From the NCBI GenBank assembly GCA_013398955.1, contig VWPU01004175.1, positions 123,189 through 187,188 on the forward strand: DNA of 64,000 nt, read 5' to 3'. A program made the position numbers and the translations under genes. Under the pieces are notes generated by a model that searched no databases, was not told where the DNA came from, and worked only from the letters and a program-made list of their open reading frames with translations. Within the stretch, counting starts at the first letter, position 1; every line of letters starts with the position of its first letter. The DNA is from Callaeas wilsoni. Lineage: Eukaryota > Chordata > Aves > Passeriformes > Callaeidae. Positions 26,101-38,500 of this stretch are shown here, piece after piece.

Positions 26101-29022
26101 TCTGCGTATTTGTACATTCTTTGCCCTTTCATGGTCTTCTGTTTAAAATCGTTTTGAGACTAAATGTATTGTTAAAATATTTTTTTCCAAACTGTGCTCT
26201 ACAAGTTGCCTTGAAAACAACATGATCATTCTCTTTTAAGCTAGATTTTGTTATATATATTGAATCAACCCTTACCTTTACATTAGATTTTAAACTGCCT
26301 GATATAAATTTACCATTATGTTGAATACAATGACATCTGGTAATCAAAAGATTTAGATGTGCATAAAATGTTGTCAGTCTGAGTTGAAAAGCTCATAGAA
26401 AGCCTCATGGGAGGTTATCCTTAAGAGTTAAGTAGCGTGTACTAGAAAAAATAGATATCTTCTGAACATCTCGTGAACAACGTGAAAACGCCTTAATATG
26501 CTCTGTGGTACAAAGGAGCTGCTGGTACATTTTGTTTTGCATATGTTTCCACTAAATCTTTTACTGTAAAAGGACAAAGAGGCTCACTTTTTATGAAGTC
26601 TGAAAACTATTGGTTGATGAAATAGAAACACTGTTAAATATATTCATAAGTTAACAGTTTCAGCAGGCACAGCTCCTCCTGTAGATAGGGAAATTAAAAA
26701 ACATGTATACAATATATTTCTGAAATAAGTTTTTAGCTAGCATAAATAGTAGCATTGGTAATCAAAAAGAGCTGAATTTGTTACTACCAGCATCTAATAG
26801 ATTTTCAATTTAAGCATGATTTTACTTTCATATAAATTATCCAACACACTAAGTGGATTTTTCACCATAAAATCAATACAGTTTTCTAAAATCTGCGTTT
26901 TATTAGTCTACAGACAAAGTTACTTGAATGTTTCAGTACTATTTAACAATCAGCCATTTAGCACTTTCATTTGAAATCGATCATTAAAGATTCATTTTGT
27001 CTGACTACAACTATTTGTAAACATTGTCCTCACTTTTCTTGTGTCTTCATTTGTACCTTGTCATTTTCACATTAGTTTGTAACCTATTAGAGTCATTCTA
27101 AGGCATCAGCAACAGACCTCTCATTAGAATCCCACTGATAAAGTGAACTATCAGGTAATAACTGAGATAACTGATCACACTAAAATGAATCATTGATTAA
27201 AAATTCCATGGAATGATGATGTACAAACACTGAACCATGCCTCTCCCTTCCCTTCAATAAAAGCTAAGTGGTCAGTGCTCAATCATGTAATTGAGACAAA
27301 TTATCACTTGAGATAGTCACCTGTAAATCTATCAATATCTTTTGCCAGTAAACAGATGTAGGAAAAATTTTCTTATATTCTGCTAATATTCCATTTCAAA
27401 CCATTTGACATGTAGAGTCTGACTGAAGGAAATGTATCTATTTTGTTTGCCTTGTGCAGTATCTAAACAAGTAAGCTCTGAAGCTACCATCAGTTTTTTT
27501 CATAATGACCAATGAAACCTTTTTCGTTGAGTATCTGTGTCTTGTCTCTGTAGAGATTTTTACTCCACTGCTGACATACCCCTTGTTAGTTCATCTGAAA
27601 GAAAACTTACTGTGGTCTCATCTGGCTTCCTTAGCTGCATCAAACCCCAAATGCTTTCCTTCCCGTTTCGTGTGTCTGGCACGTGTTTACTGTAGTCCAA
27701 TCTCTTTTCATATGAGGTCTCATAAGCCCTCAAACTGTATCCTGAGTTTCTTTTTGTGTCTGCTGCTAATTGGGCAAATGAAAGCACATTCACATCTGGT
27801 TAAGAGCTACAGCTGTTGTGTCTGGCTAACAAAGAGCGCAGCTGGTCAAATCCTAGCTGTCCCTTAGGGAAGACATTAATAGATTCTTTATCCATCTCCT
27901 AATTTTTCTCAAAAATTCATTGAAACATGATCTCTTTGAAATCTCTACTCCTTTGTGAAATTTGCTTGGAACTGCCCAATTATGATAAAGATTTTTGCAA
28001 GTGAGAGGATACAGAACAAGAAATAGTACTAATTTCCTTAGGAGAATGGTTTAAGAATAAAAATTTCTAATATTACCATTTACCAGCATGGCAATTCATA
28101 TAAACAGTTTATTTTCTGTGTAACAAAATGAAAAAGACTGTGCCTCGGTTGAATAGAGCATCTCTGAGCCATTTGATGACCCTCTATTGCACTGACATTG
28201 GCCAACAGTTGATTACAAGCCAGCCGTGTTTTCTAATGTCTTAATTTCAGTGGGAAGAAGTACATGTACTCAAATGGGACATGAGCCCACATGCAAGGAA
28301 GGCCAGGATGTAGGAAAACTCCTCTCTATTATATTCCAGAATACAGAAATCTGGGACCATATGCTGCAATTGAGGTCTTACAGCCCCGGAGATGAGGTTC
28401 CCGGTAAGGACTATCTGGAGATCAGAACATCTGATACCAATATCAGTGAAAAGGGAATGGATGAACAATTGTCACCACGTAAGAGAGGAAGGAAACAGGT
28501 TTATCTTTTGTCTCTCACAAGGATATAATACAGGATAAAACATGAGTCTTCTCTTTCCTTCAGTGCATGTTTATTTTCACTGTTTTTATAGGTCTCAAAA
28601 AATTGTAAACAAACACATCACTTGCTGCATTTTTTCTTATATAGTTTATACCTTAATTAAAACAAAATCCCTTAAATTTTACAGATCCCATCACCCAAAG
28701 TTAGTATAGCTTGAAAAAGACTTATTTTGGAAACGATTACGCTGATGTGATGATGACTACAAAACACTGTAATGGTTAAACAGCTGGAGGGAAATCTTCA
28801 GTCTGCAGAAGTTAATGAGAGCTTTTTCACTGACTTGAATAAGGTCAAAATTTTACCCCCAGCACTCTGTCATCTTTGCTTATCACACTCTTCATAACTA
28901 TCTCATTGTGACCCAGCTTCCTTTGTCTTTTTTTTGTAAATTCCTATTTCTTATATTAGAGGATTGAAGTCCTGTTACAGAGAAGTACCGTGTTCAGAAC
29001 ACTTTATCTGGAACTTTGGTTA
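23141..29022. other. Unique AT-rich sequence, no gene or repeat recognised
   Basis: About 5.9 kb. Frames of 120 codons (27505-27867, plus), 105 codons (24605-24922, plus) and 100 codons (28226-28528, plus) have no recognisable domains and no supporting context. A short (GTTT)n run lies near 25818. I see no RNA gene. Confidence 0.5.
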
Positions 29023-29027
29023 AGGGG

Positions 29028-29454
29028 TGTCGAATTTCCAGAGTTAATTTTTGTAGTAGCCAGGAGGGGCAGGACCAGGACACAGAGGTTATTCTGTATC
29101 ACCTGTCATAATTTTCTGGGGGCAGGGGGAGAGCTCACTTCCTGGTTGTAGTAGGGTGGCAGATGGAGTGGTAGGATATTGTTACATATTTCCACAGGGT
29201 GAGAAATAGAGCTTCTTTTCTTGTACACTCTGTTAGTAATATCGTTATTGTTGTTACTCTTCATTTTCTTATCTTACTGCTCTTTCCAGTTAATTGTTCT
29301 TATCTCAACTGGTGATCTTTCCCTTTTGTGCCTTCTATTCTCCTCTCCAACTTGCTTCAGGGGGAAGGGGAGGGGAAAGTGACCACGTGATGCATGGTTT
29401 GGACTGGTTTCAGTGGGAACACTAATTGGAGAATACCATTCATATACCATAACA
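29028..29454 (+). mobile_element. Solo LTR, ERVL-like
   Basis: A 427-bp LTR begins TGTCGAAT and ends CATAACA. It is flanked by a perfect 5-bp duplication AGGGG at 29023-29027 and 29455-29459. It is a diverged relative of the LTR at 1259-1643: both share the 'gttaat' start region, a pyrimidine-rich middle and a 'cttatctcaa' segment downstream of the polyadenylation site. The AATAAA at the homologous place (about 29290) has decayed. There is no internal retroviral sequence. Confidence 0.88.
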
Positions 29455-29631
29455 AGGGGTCATATACAGCTGGAATACCAATATTTATTAAGATTTAGCA
29501 ATATTTATCTACTAAATATATCTTTGTTCAATATTATTGTCTATGTAATATTTTTAAATAAGCACTTTTGAAGAGACTTAGAAGATGTATTTAGTTTAGG
29601 CAAAATGAAAGACAATGTATTTTTGTGCAGA

Positions 29632-30054
29632 AAGATGGATGGAAGACCTCCCCTGTGAGGAAAGGCTGGAAGAATTGGGATTGTAAGACTGTTAAAGACA
29701 AGGCTTTGGGGTGACCTAATTGCAGTCTTCCAGTACCTGAAGTGAACTAACAGGAACATGGAGAAAGACTGTTTGCAAGAGCATGTAATGACAGAACAAG
29801 GGGAATGGGTTCAAACTGAAAGAGAATATGTTTAGATTAGATATCAAGAAAAAATTCTTTACTTTGAGGATGGTGAGACACAGGAACAGGTTACCAAGAG
29901 AAATTGTGGGTTCACCATCCCTGGAAATGTTTAAGGGCAGGTTGGATGGGGCTTTGAGCAACCTGATCTAGTTGAAGATGCCCCTTGCCATGGCAGAGAG
30001 TTGGAACCAGATGCTCATCAAGGTCCCCTTCCAACCCAACTGATTCTGTGATGA
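29632..30054 (+). mobile_element. CR1 LINE 3' end
   Basis: A 5'-truncated CR1 starts at the 'gaggaaaggctggaagaa' segment (end of ORF2) and runs through the full 3' region ('ggttggatggggctttgagc' near 29940, 'ccttccaaccca' near 30028). It ends with the octamer-like TGATTCTGTGATGA at about 30041-30054. The ORF2 remnant corresponds to the C-terminal end of the protein and contains stops. It lies only 178 bp downstream of the solo LTR. Confidence 0.95.
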
Positions 30055-31832
30055 TTGGTTTTGCTAGGATGATACCACAGCTGATGCAAATGAAAGAAAG
30101 AAAAAGTGTGGTTGCTGATTACTTTATAGTTTAGATCCTTCTTACATATTTCCTTACATTGCTCTTTTTTGTGTGGAAAATTCCATGGATTTATAGCTCA
30201 CTGTTATGATTTCACTGTTATGATTTCATCATTTAGGCAAATGAACAAAGTCTAGGCTGTAACCTATGAACACAGAGAGTGTGTGGACAGTGTATTAACT
30301 AAGTTTCCCCACCCACAATACTGTCTGTTTTAGTTTTATAATTCTATCTTTCTTTCTTTTCTTGGTTTGTTTTTTTTTTTTTCCCTCAGAGTTGATAATA
30401 TCTGTTACAATGGAGATGGCTTTCAAATAACCAACCCTCTCTAATAATGTCCTCTGATGCATGGAAGGTTCTGCCTTACTCTGCAATAAAGCCTGTGTAG
30501 ATGGCACACAGCTGTCCCCTGTTGCAGAATAGCACTGGAGCATCTATTTCTCTGCGGTGCAAAATGCCAAATGAATATAGGTCAGTAAATCACAAAGCAA
30601 GCTAATTAGACAGTACTGGAACATAAATGCAAAGCAATAATGAGCCACCGACATTGCTAAGAGCTATGATCTTGCCCTCCACTCTTTGCTACGGAGTGCT
30701 TCTACTTTCTTGTGGGAGTGGAAGGGACAAAGGAGTGAAAACTAGGTTTTTACCATAGAATAATATTGTTCTTCTCCTTTCCTGTCTTCATAAATAAGGG
30801 AGAGAAGGTTCTTGTTCTCCTTTAAGTAGAAACAAGTGGCCTACACACTGCACAACACTGAGTAAAATTGGTGAAAATTTACATTGGGGTTGCTCTTCAA
30901 AATAACTTAAATGTACAATTTGATATATATACTTCAAATAATTACGCAACTTTTCCAACACCTGCAAGCACAAGGATAAATTATGTTAGTGATTGAAAAG
31001 TGTTCTGCTTGCCTTCTTGTTCCTGTAAAACTAGCAACTTGTTCTTTGTTTTTCCCCCTCTAATAAAGTTGTCTTTTGCCTTTCTCTGTCACTGGATAAC
31101 TAGTAAATAAAAGTGATGAGGTGTTTTCTGATTTCTTTTCCTACTCGTCTGCATTACCATCTTCCTAAATGTCGCTGTGCTCCAATTCTCTCTTTTGACA
31201 TCCATATTGCTGAACTCTCATGAGTGAGGCTGTTAGCCATCACGACCTGTTGACACCATACAAGAGAGAAAACGGACTTGCTCTTCCACTTAATTCTTTC
31301 AGGTGATACTGTATTTTGGTTTGAGGGGTTTTTTTTGTTGTTGTTCTCAAAGCATTTAATGATGTTTTTATGAAGTGATATTTAAACACTAGCAACAATA
31401 ATGAAATCTCAACAAGGCAACTGTGTTCACTTCTGTACTACCAGGATAATGAAGGGCAGTTATTGACAGAGACAAAACAAAATGAAAACATACAAGTCAG
31501 TTTTGAAAGAGAGAAAGAAACTTTAAGATATGTGTTATGGAAGTGTTAGAAGAGAAGCAATAATGCTTCAAAGCTCCTATTAATACAGACTGCACTCAAG
31601 GAGAAGGGAGCACTCAAGATTTGTAGATGTTCGTGTTTGAAAAGGAAAGAAAAAGTCAAAGGGTCCACAAAAGAAACTTAAAGACTTTTATTAGTGCATG
31701 GAAATGGGTGTTAGTTAGTCCCTTGTCTTCTAGCATAAGCACTCCATGGTAGTGGGTTTTGAATAATGGGCAAGGTGAAAGGTAAGAGAGAGAAGGAAAT
31801 CAGAAAGGGAGAGAGAAAGAGAGGAATAAAGG
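30055..31832. other. Unique sequence, short tandem repeat
   Basis: A 14-bp unit (CACTGTTATGATTT) occurs twice in tandem at 30199-30226. A purine-rich GA tract occupies about 31780-31832, just upstream of the next LTR. No gene is recognised. Confidence 0.55.
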
Positions 31833-32281
31833 TGATGCCTTAGGATTTTAGCTTTTATGTTTTCATATATTTGTAATCTTGCAATTCGTTAGGGTATAAC
31901 TCTGAACTCCATGTAGAGTGTCAGCAACTGCTTTTCCCATTTTTGTCAGACACAACAATTCCTATCTAGGCCTAAGAATCAAGGACACCTCATTGTCTCA
32001 GGCCCTGAGAAATGTAAACAAAAGTGAGTTGAGGGGGAGCAAACTAAGAGAATGGGACTCCACTGCCTGAAGCTGTAACTGGACAATTAACCTCTGATAT
32101 GCAAATGGACAAAACTTTTATCTGTCCGAAAAAAGTGTGACTGTGTCCATCTCGGGTGTAGTCTCTGCGAGACTCCTGCACTGCCCAAGGTGTACCCTGT
32201 GAAGGCCTTTCAATAAATACCTACCCTTTATCTTTTCACTCTGTCTAGCCTCTGTTCCAGGTCAGCCTCTACAAGGCATCA
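31833..32281 (+). mobile_element. LTR of an avian endogenous retrovirus
   Basis: A 449-bp LTR is bounded by a perfect 9-bp terminal inverted repeat, TGATGCCTT at 31833-31841 and AAGGCATCA at 32273-32281. The polyadenylation signal AATAAA at 32212-32217 gives the plus orientation. The flanks share AAGG (31829-31832 and 32282-32285), consistent with a 4-bp target duplication, as made by gammaretrovirus-like (ERV1) elements, although four bases can match by chance. A GA-rich tract ends just upstream and could be either flanking DNA or a leftover polypurine tract of a provirus. No coding region adjoins. Confidence 0.85.
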
Positions 32282-32285
32282 AAGG

Positions 32286-34648
32286 GAGAAAAAAAGAAAG
32301 ATCACCAGTTCTGGCTCCAGTGCCAATCCAGATAATGAGGTGTCTAGGGTCCTAGGGGGTGCTTGCCTGGACTTCATGGGAGTACCTTGTTATAGATAAG
32401 TTTTCCCTCCCTGGACATAAGTTTCACCTGTATCACCTAAAACCAGCCATAACAAATGTTATGTTGGATTTATTTTTTAAATTATTTTTGGTGACAGTTC
32501 CTCTAGTAGTGACATTTTTTAGCAGAGAAAATCAAGTCTTGAGTAATGTTTATCTCCCTCTGTCACCCATTTTTCATCCAGAGTAAATTTGGTTGTGGAT
32601 AACTTGTGTGTACAACAAGGTCAGGGAACTTTAAATGAAATTGTGCAGCTATCACCAAGTATAATCAGAGCATGCATGATCCATCTGCACTTAAACAAAC
32701 TAAAAATAGAAGGTGGATAATACTATTAAAACATTTTGATTAGTGACTTCTGTACAATGTTTTATTCAATAGGTTTCAAATGGGCATAACCTTCATACAC
32801 CTGTAATGATCCAATACAGTTAGCATATTCATTACTGTGTTCATGTTCCTTCATTCACTCTGTGATGAGAATTTTCATATTGTTCTGTGAACTAGGACAA
32901 GAGGAGTATGAACACAATGATCCTACAAACCCTCACATTTTCTTGTGTCTCTTAAACTGACTTCTTTTTTAGTCTTGCTGTGTGTCTTTTATATTCCACT
33001 CTCCATGTCTAGTAGACTTGTCACTGAAAATCATTATTCTACATATTTATATTTCACTGCCCTGGAATTGTTTTTGTCTTACTCAGACAAGTAAAAATCA
33101 GTAACAGAGCATTTAACAGCTAGCCAGTATGATTGGGTGTATTCTTGTTTACATACATTAAAAGTTTCAAAATGAGACTTTACTCTTATTTGTCCATAGC
33201 TTTCCCACTATACTGACAAAAAGTAATAATGGTTTTCCTGGTGTATTTGTTCAATTGTAGTAGCTGGCATGCAATTTTTTAGGACAAATTTAATCATTCC
33301 ATGAATTTGAAAACTTGGCCAAAGAGGATATATTTTTAATTTCTGTCACAGTAAAGTTACCAAAAGCAAAACACACCTGAAATCCAAATTGATGTCCATT
33401 ACCATAAATAATATATTGTTGGTTTCCTTTGTGGTTAATAATTGAAACTAAGTATGTAATCATAAGATTAATGCTAAATCATGATGGGAAGCAAAATTAC
33501 TACTTACTGTAATAATCAGCTCCCATCATGACAGAACAGCAAACTAAAAAGAAATTGAACAGGATTATTTGCAAAATCATGCTAGTATTAATCAATCATT
33601 CCTATTGATTGAAAAAGAGTAGTAGAATTCTTGACGGTTTCTTTATTCAGTTGACCACTTCATATAATAAACTCCACCAAGGTGATCTTCTATAGGTCAT
33701 CTGTGTGCAGGAGATTACAGTGGTTCTGTAGACTGCTATGATTGCTTTCATATGCCAATTTACTAAACATGGGAATTTTGTATTCTGTTCCATTCCTAAA
33801 ACAAATATATTCTCTACATAGATACCTTTATTGCAGAAATCTTAGACCTATATTATTAGAAATGGCTAGGATATATTATTCTCTGCATTTTAGAGTCTAG
33901 CCATAGACCAAATTCCTGTCAGCTTATTGTCATCATGTGAAAAGAGTGTAATAATTCAGTAGAACAAATATGTTACAACACAAGAAACACTCAGAATTGC
34001 ATCCATGGTCAAGAGTAAAGGGATGATTCAAATTTGGCAGCTCTCAGAACAGAATCAAGTAGATGACACAGTTAGTTCTTTCCTCAGAATCTTAATTGCC
34101 TAAGTAATAAGAGTTTGCCCCATAAAGAGTTTTTTGTATTTGGCGGCATACTATCATATACTTTGATTTCTACCCTGCAGACATACAGGTTTTTTTCTAT
34201 ATTTTTGAGTATATTGCCTCTAATTTTAAAATTGCTTTAGTTGTATTTTGAACATGCAACAGGATGCTATACATTCTTGGGACAATCAAAGAAAGCAAGA
34301 AGATGGGAAGCAGAGAAATTTTAAATAAGAACACTTGGAATAATATTGTAATAATCCTCCTTCTGCCATTTATTTAATATTGCTTGGACCAAGTACTAAG
34401 AATAACACGAGTGAGTTAAACTCAGAGGAAAGGAAGGCAGGAGATGTGTAGGTTTGATTTGCACTAATGTTTCTTTTACTTACAGAAATATAGGAAAAAA
34501 AGAGGTCAGTGAAGGGGGAAAGCATGTGAGAGTCTGTTGCTCAGCTAATTGCAATTCCCCCAATTCCATTACGAAGATTGATTGAAAGTCCTGCATAGCC
34601 ATTGCCACACAGGATAGGAACTCTATGATAGGCAGACTACCAGATGAA
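32286..34648. other. Unique AT-rich sequence with one hairpin
   Basis: Apart from the inverted repeat at 33479-33531, no feature is recognised. Confidence 0.5.
33479..33531. repeat. Imperfect hairpin, miRNA-precursor-sized
   Basis: Outer arms TCATGATGGGA (33479-33489) and TCCCATCATGA (33521-33531) are perfectly complementary over 11 bp. An inner 5-bp stem ATTAC/GTAAT is separated from them by a 6/7-base internal loop, with an 8-base apical loop. The total length of about 53 bases is short for a pre-miRNA but of that general shape. There is no evidence of expression. It may equally be the relic of a small palindromic element. Confidence 0.8.
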
Positions 34649-34652
34649 AAAT

Positions 34653-35506
34653 TGTTGTCAGATTGTGTCATAACAGCTAATCATGGGAAATAAAATGTTT
34701 CAGGCTACAGCTGAAAGAGATCATAGGACCCTTGTCCTGGGTGTCCACAGCAAGGTGATGAGATAGAGATGCTGGAGGAGCAGACTCTGCGAGGAGGGAC
34801 TGAGGCTGCATTGTGGCAGACACAGCTAGTTCTGATTGGCTCCAACAGACAACCTCTCATCCAGGGTGGTGGCACCTCTGGGAATGTATAATGGCAGAAA
34901 ACATGGGATGGAGAGAGAAGGATGGAACAACAAAGAGTGAGAAAGAGCTCTTCTTCTCACCCGTTGTCAAGAAATAGAGGGAGAGCAGGTGCTCCAAGAA
35001 ACAGAACATGTAGGAAACCATGCTGGAACAGATTTTTCCTGACAGAAACTGCTGGATTTTTTCAGAGCAGAATTTTTCATGAAGGAAACTGCGTATTATG
35101 GGAATAGCCCATGCCAAAGCAGGGCAAATATGCAAGAAGGAAGGAGCAATAGAGGAACCTCTAGGTGCTGACCATAACTTTGTATCACCCCTCTTGCGTC
35201 ATTTTGTGGGATAGAAGAGATTGGAGTGAAAGAGTTGAGTCAAGGAAAGGGGTGATGAAACGTGTTGCTGTAAGTTCTGCTTTTTTGTATCACACTACTT
35301 AAATCTATTTTCATTGGCAATAAATTAGCCTAAATTTTTGCAAGTCTGTTTTGCCTGTGATGGTAGCTGGTTAGTGATCTAACTGCCTTTATCTTAACCT
35401 GCGAGCCTTTCATCCTATTGTTTTTTTTCCTGTCTAATTGAGAAGGAGAGTGAGGGAGCAGCTGGATGGGAATTGGCCTTTATCCTACTAACCTTAACCC
35501 ACCACA
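34653..35506 (+). mobile_element. LTR of an avian endogenous retrovirus
   Basis: The 3' half is a clear match to a common avian LTR: AATAAA at 35319-35324, then 'cctgtgatggtagctgg' near 35352 and the terminus 'taacccaccaca' ending at 35506. The 5' end is less certain. A TG at 34653 (TGTTGTCAG) would leave AAAT on both sides (34649-34652 and 35507-35510) and a weakly matching terminal repeat. The internal 'gtataatggcag' near 34885 may be the TATA region. Frames of 61 and 92 codons inside it are fortuitous. It is related to 4880-5300 and 61300-61979. Confidence 0.75.
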
Positions 35507-35510
35507 AAAT

Positions 35511-38500
35511 TCCACTTACAATATACAGAACAGAGGTTCACAAAAGAAACAAAACTTCTGTCTTTAGCAAAATATTAGTCCTGTGCAGGTATATTATTAC
35601 AAACTGTAATCTCTAGTAGTTTTCTTACAATTTTCTTCTAATATATTTTAAGCTGGTGTGTACATTTTGATGTATGCCTGGGTACAGGCACACTCAGAAA
35701 AGTGTAAGTGGGAACATAGAGAATATATTTGCAATTTCAGAGGCTGTTCTTTTTTCCTACAGAATAATAGATGAAATACCAGAAAAAGTACAACTGGCAA
35801 AAACTGAAAATATGCAAGTTTTACTTTGAATGCAAATGTATTTCCAAAGATTTCTTGTGTGAATGTATAAGCAATGTGGTTTCCATGCTTTGAAATGAAT
35901 CATTAATACATTCTATGATTATTTTCATATTGCAGAGCATCTGAAATATGTAACAGAAGGACAAACATCAAACTTCAAGTCAGTGGAGACCCATTGACTT
36001 TAACAATAATATAATTGGCTGGAGAACTGTGACATCATGTAAAGTATGGACCTCAATTCAGCCAAACACAAGCAAATCCTCTTTGGAAAAAGTTATAGAG
36101 TATCTTGGATATTGTCAAATAAAAATCACTTCCTACTTCTGGTTAAGAAGTTTTGGTCATAAAAATATTGAGTCGCCTATGCCCCACAACAGAGTGAAGA
36201 ACACGACTCACAGTGTTACTGAATGATATACAGCTGTATAGTCTGGAACTTTGTTTGCATATTCTTGATTATGGGATTGCTATGTAAAAATAAAAATTAG
36301 CAGTTCTGCCTGGGACAAGGCATGGTCCTGAACAAAACAAGCATATATTATATTATTGATAAAAAGTATGAACACCACAGAAATATTCCAAGACCGTTTT
36401 CTATATTTAAGAATTATCATTAACTGAATAGTGCTTTCGGCATAAGTAAGTGTGGATGATACTACAATTTTAGTTTTGTGTTGAATTGCTGGAGATTTTT
36501 TTGCATATTAATATAATCCAGTAATTTTCTAATTTGCCCAGAGATTTTTTTGTGTTGCTTTGGCTTCATCTGATGAGATAGTGGTGCTAAGAAGACACTC
36601 GGCCTTTCAAGTAAAACATGCACATGGACATGTGTGCTTCATGTGGGGAAATTAACTAAGTAACAGCAAAGAGCTTGTGAAGTTTAGGGTTTTTTTTGGA
36701 ATTTGTTTTGTGAGAGTCACTTCAGGGCAGGGTCTTCATAGAGTTGTCCTCTATTAATAGCTGACACACTTTCATGATATTTGAGCAATTTTTTTTCAAA
36801 GAAAATTAAGTTGAAGAAAAAAATTTCCATTAATTTGTATAATATAATACCTTCTATTAATTAGTATCCTAAGTAGTTCATCTGTGTTATCACTAAATTC
36901 TGCATAAAGTGAAAAATGGAAAGGGATAATATATTGACCTGTAATTTTATCATAAATTCATGCATGCTATGGAGTCAATGACATTCAGAAACTGTATTAA
37001 CCTTTGGAATAAAGTGAATCATCAAGACAGTAACAGCTGAAGCGTATGTGTCACCTCTACCTAGCAAGGTATGGAAAAATGCTTTCTTTCTCTGTGCCCA
37101 AGTAATGTAGAAAAATATTTCAACTATGAATAACAAGGCATGTTTGTCCAGCAATACCAGTCATATGCAAGTAACATTAAGTACTTACACCTACATTCAA
37201 AACAAAATTTGTGGATCATTTGAACAAGGAAGAAAGCTGGAAAGCCTCTGAAAGAAGTTGGCACATCACCAGCTAGTTCTATATGTTAATGTAATGAAGA
37301 CAGATGACAATAGATTTACTATGACAATTATTTCAGGACCAATTCTACTGTCTTCTTGGCTGATAAAGTTTTTTTGAGTATAACCAGAAAACATAATTTG
37401 TGAGAAGTGGGCAGATTTATAGGCAGTAGTGTGTAATTTTTTGCCAAGGAAGAAGATATTTTGTGTCTATACTGATTCAGGATATATTTTTTTAATTAAT
37501 AAACTACCGAGTCAGTAATGAGGAAGAGTTAAGTAAATCAGTTGCTGCTGATTTCTTGTGGCAGTTGCCGCTGATTTCTTGTAGCAGTTGCCCTCCACAG
37601 AATCTGTTATCAGAGAGGGATGAAACACCCCAAAACACTGACATTCTAAGCAGAGTTAGGAGAAGAATTTGAGGAAACCAGGAAGAAGTGATTGAAAGTT
37701 CTAGTGTCTGGTACAGCATGGTTGTAATCTTTCCTTCATACCAAAGCCATTGTCTGAAAGAACAGCAATTATCTGACCTAGCTGGAAGGAGGACATCTGG
37801 TATCTATGCTTCAGAAAGGTGAGACAATCAGCATAAGAAATAGAAATGAAGTTTATTGTTGAGTAGCCTTCTAAGATGAGAGAAAAGAGTTAATGCGTAA
37901 ATAAAACAGATTATTTTCTTCTTTTAATGATGTGATAGTTATTTCTTCCTTTGTGGAGAAAATGTTTATAGCCTAAAATGTGGGTGTTTTTTTACAAAAA
38001 TAAAAAAATCTGTAATATTTTGTGTTATATTTTTAGTGCATCAAAAATCAGTTCTCACATATTATCCATGTTTTAAACACCTGCCTGTACAGTGTTGAAT
38101 CACTGCATCAAGTTGTGTGCTTGCCCGCATTGTAAAGGCAAATGTCTTTTCAGCCTTTTCAGACATATATAGCTGTATAGCTGTCTCACTCAAGGCCACT
38201 CTACCTTGTTGAACAACCACAATAAACCATTTTCAAAATCCTTTTACCAATGTATGTGTGGCTTAGTATAAAAGAGAATTAGTCAAAGGCTCCTGAAACC
38301 CAGAATTTATTGAGGAAAGTGAAAGTGAACTACTGTTCACTCTATCACAGAGTTATAGATTTTCTAAATAATCCCTATGTCATGGTGTTTGACTGATTCC
38401 TGTTATAAGTAAAAAACCCCAAAGTAAGTATTAAAAATTAATGAAACTTTATCCCTGTATCTTTCTTTTTTCCTTCATTTCAAGTATAACTTGATTTTTA

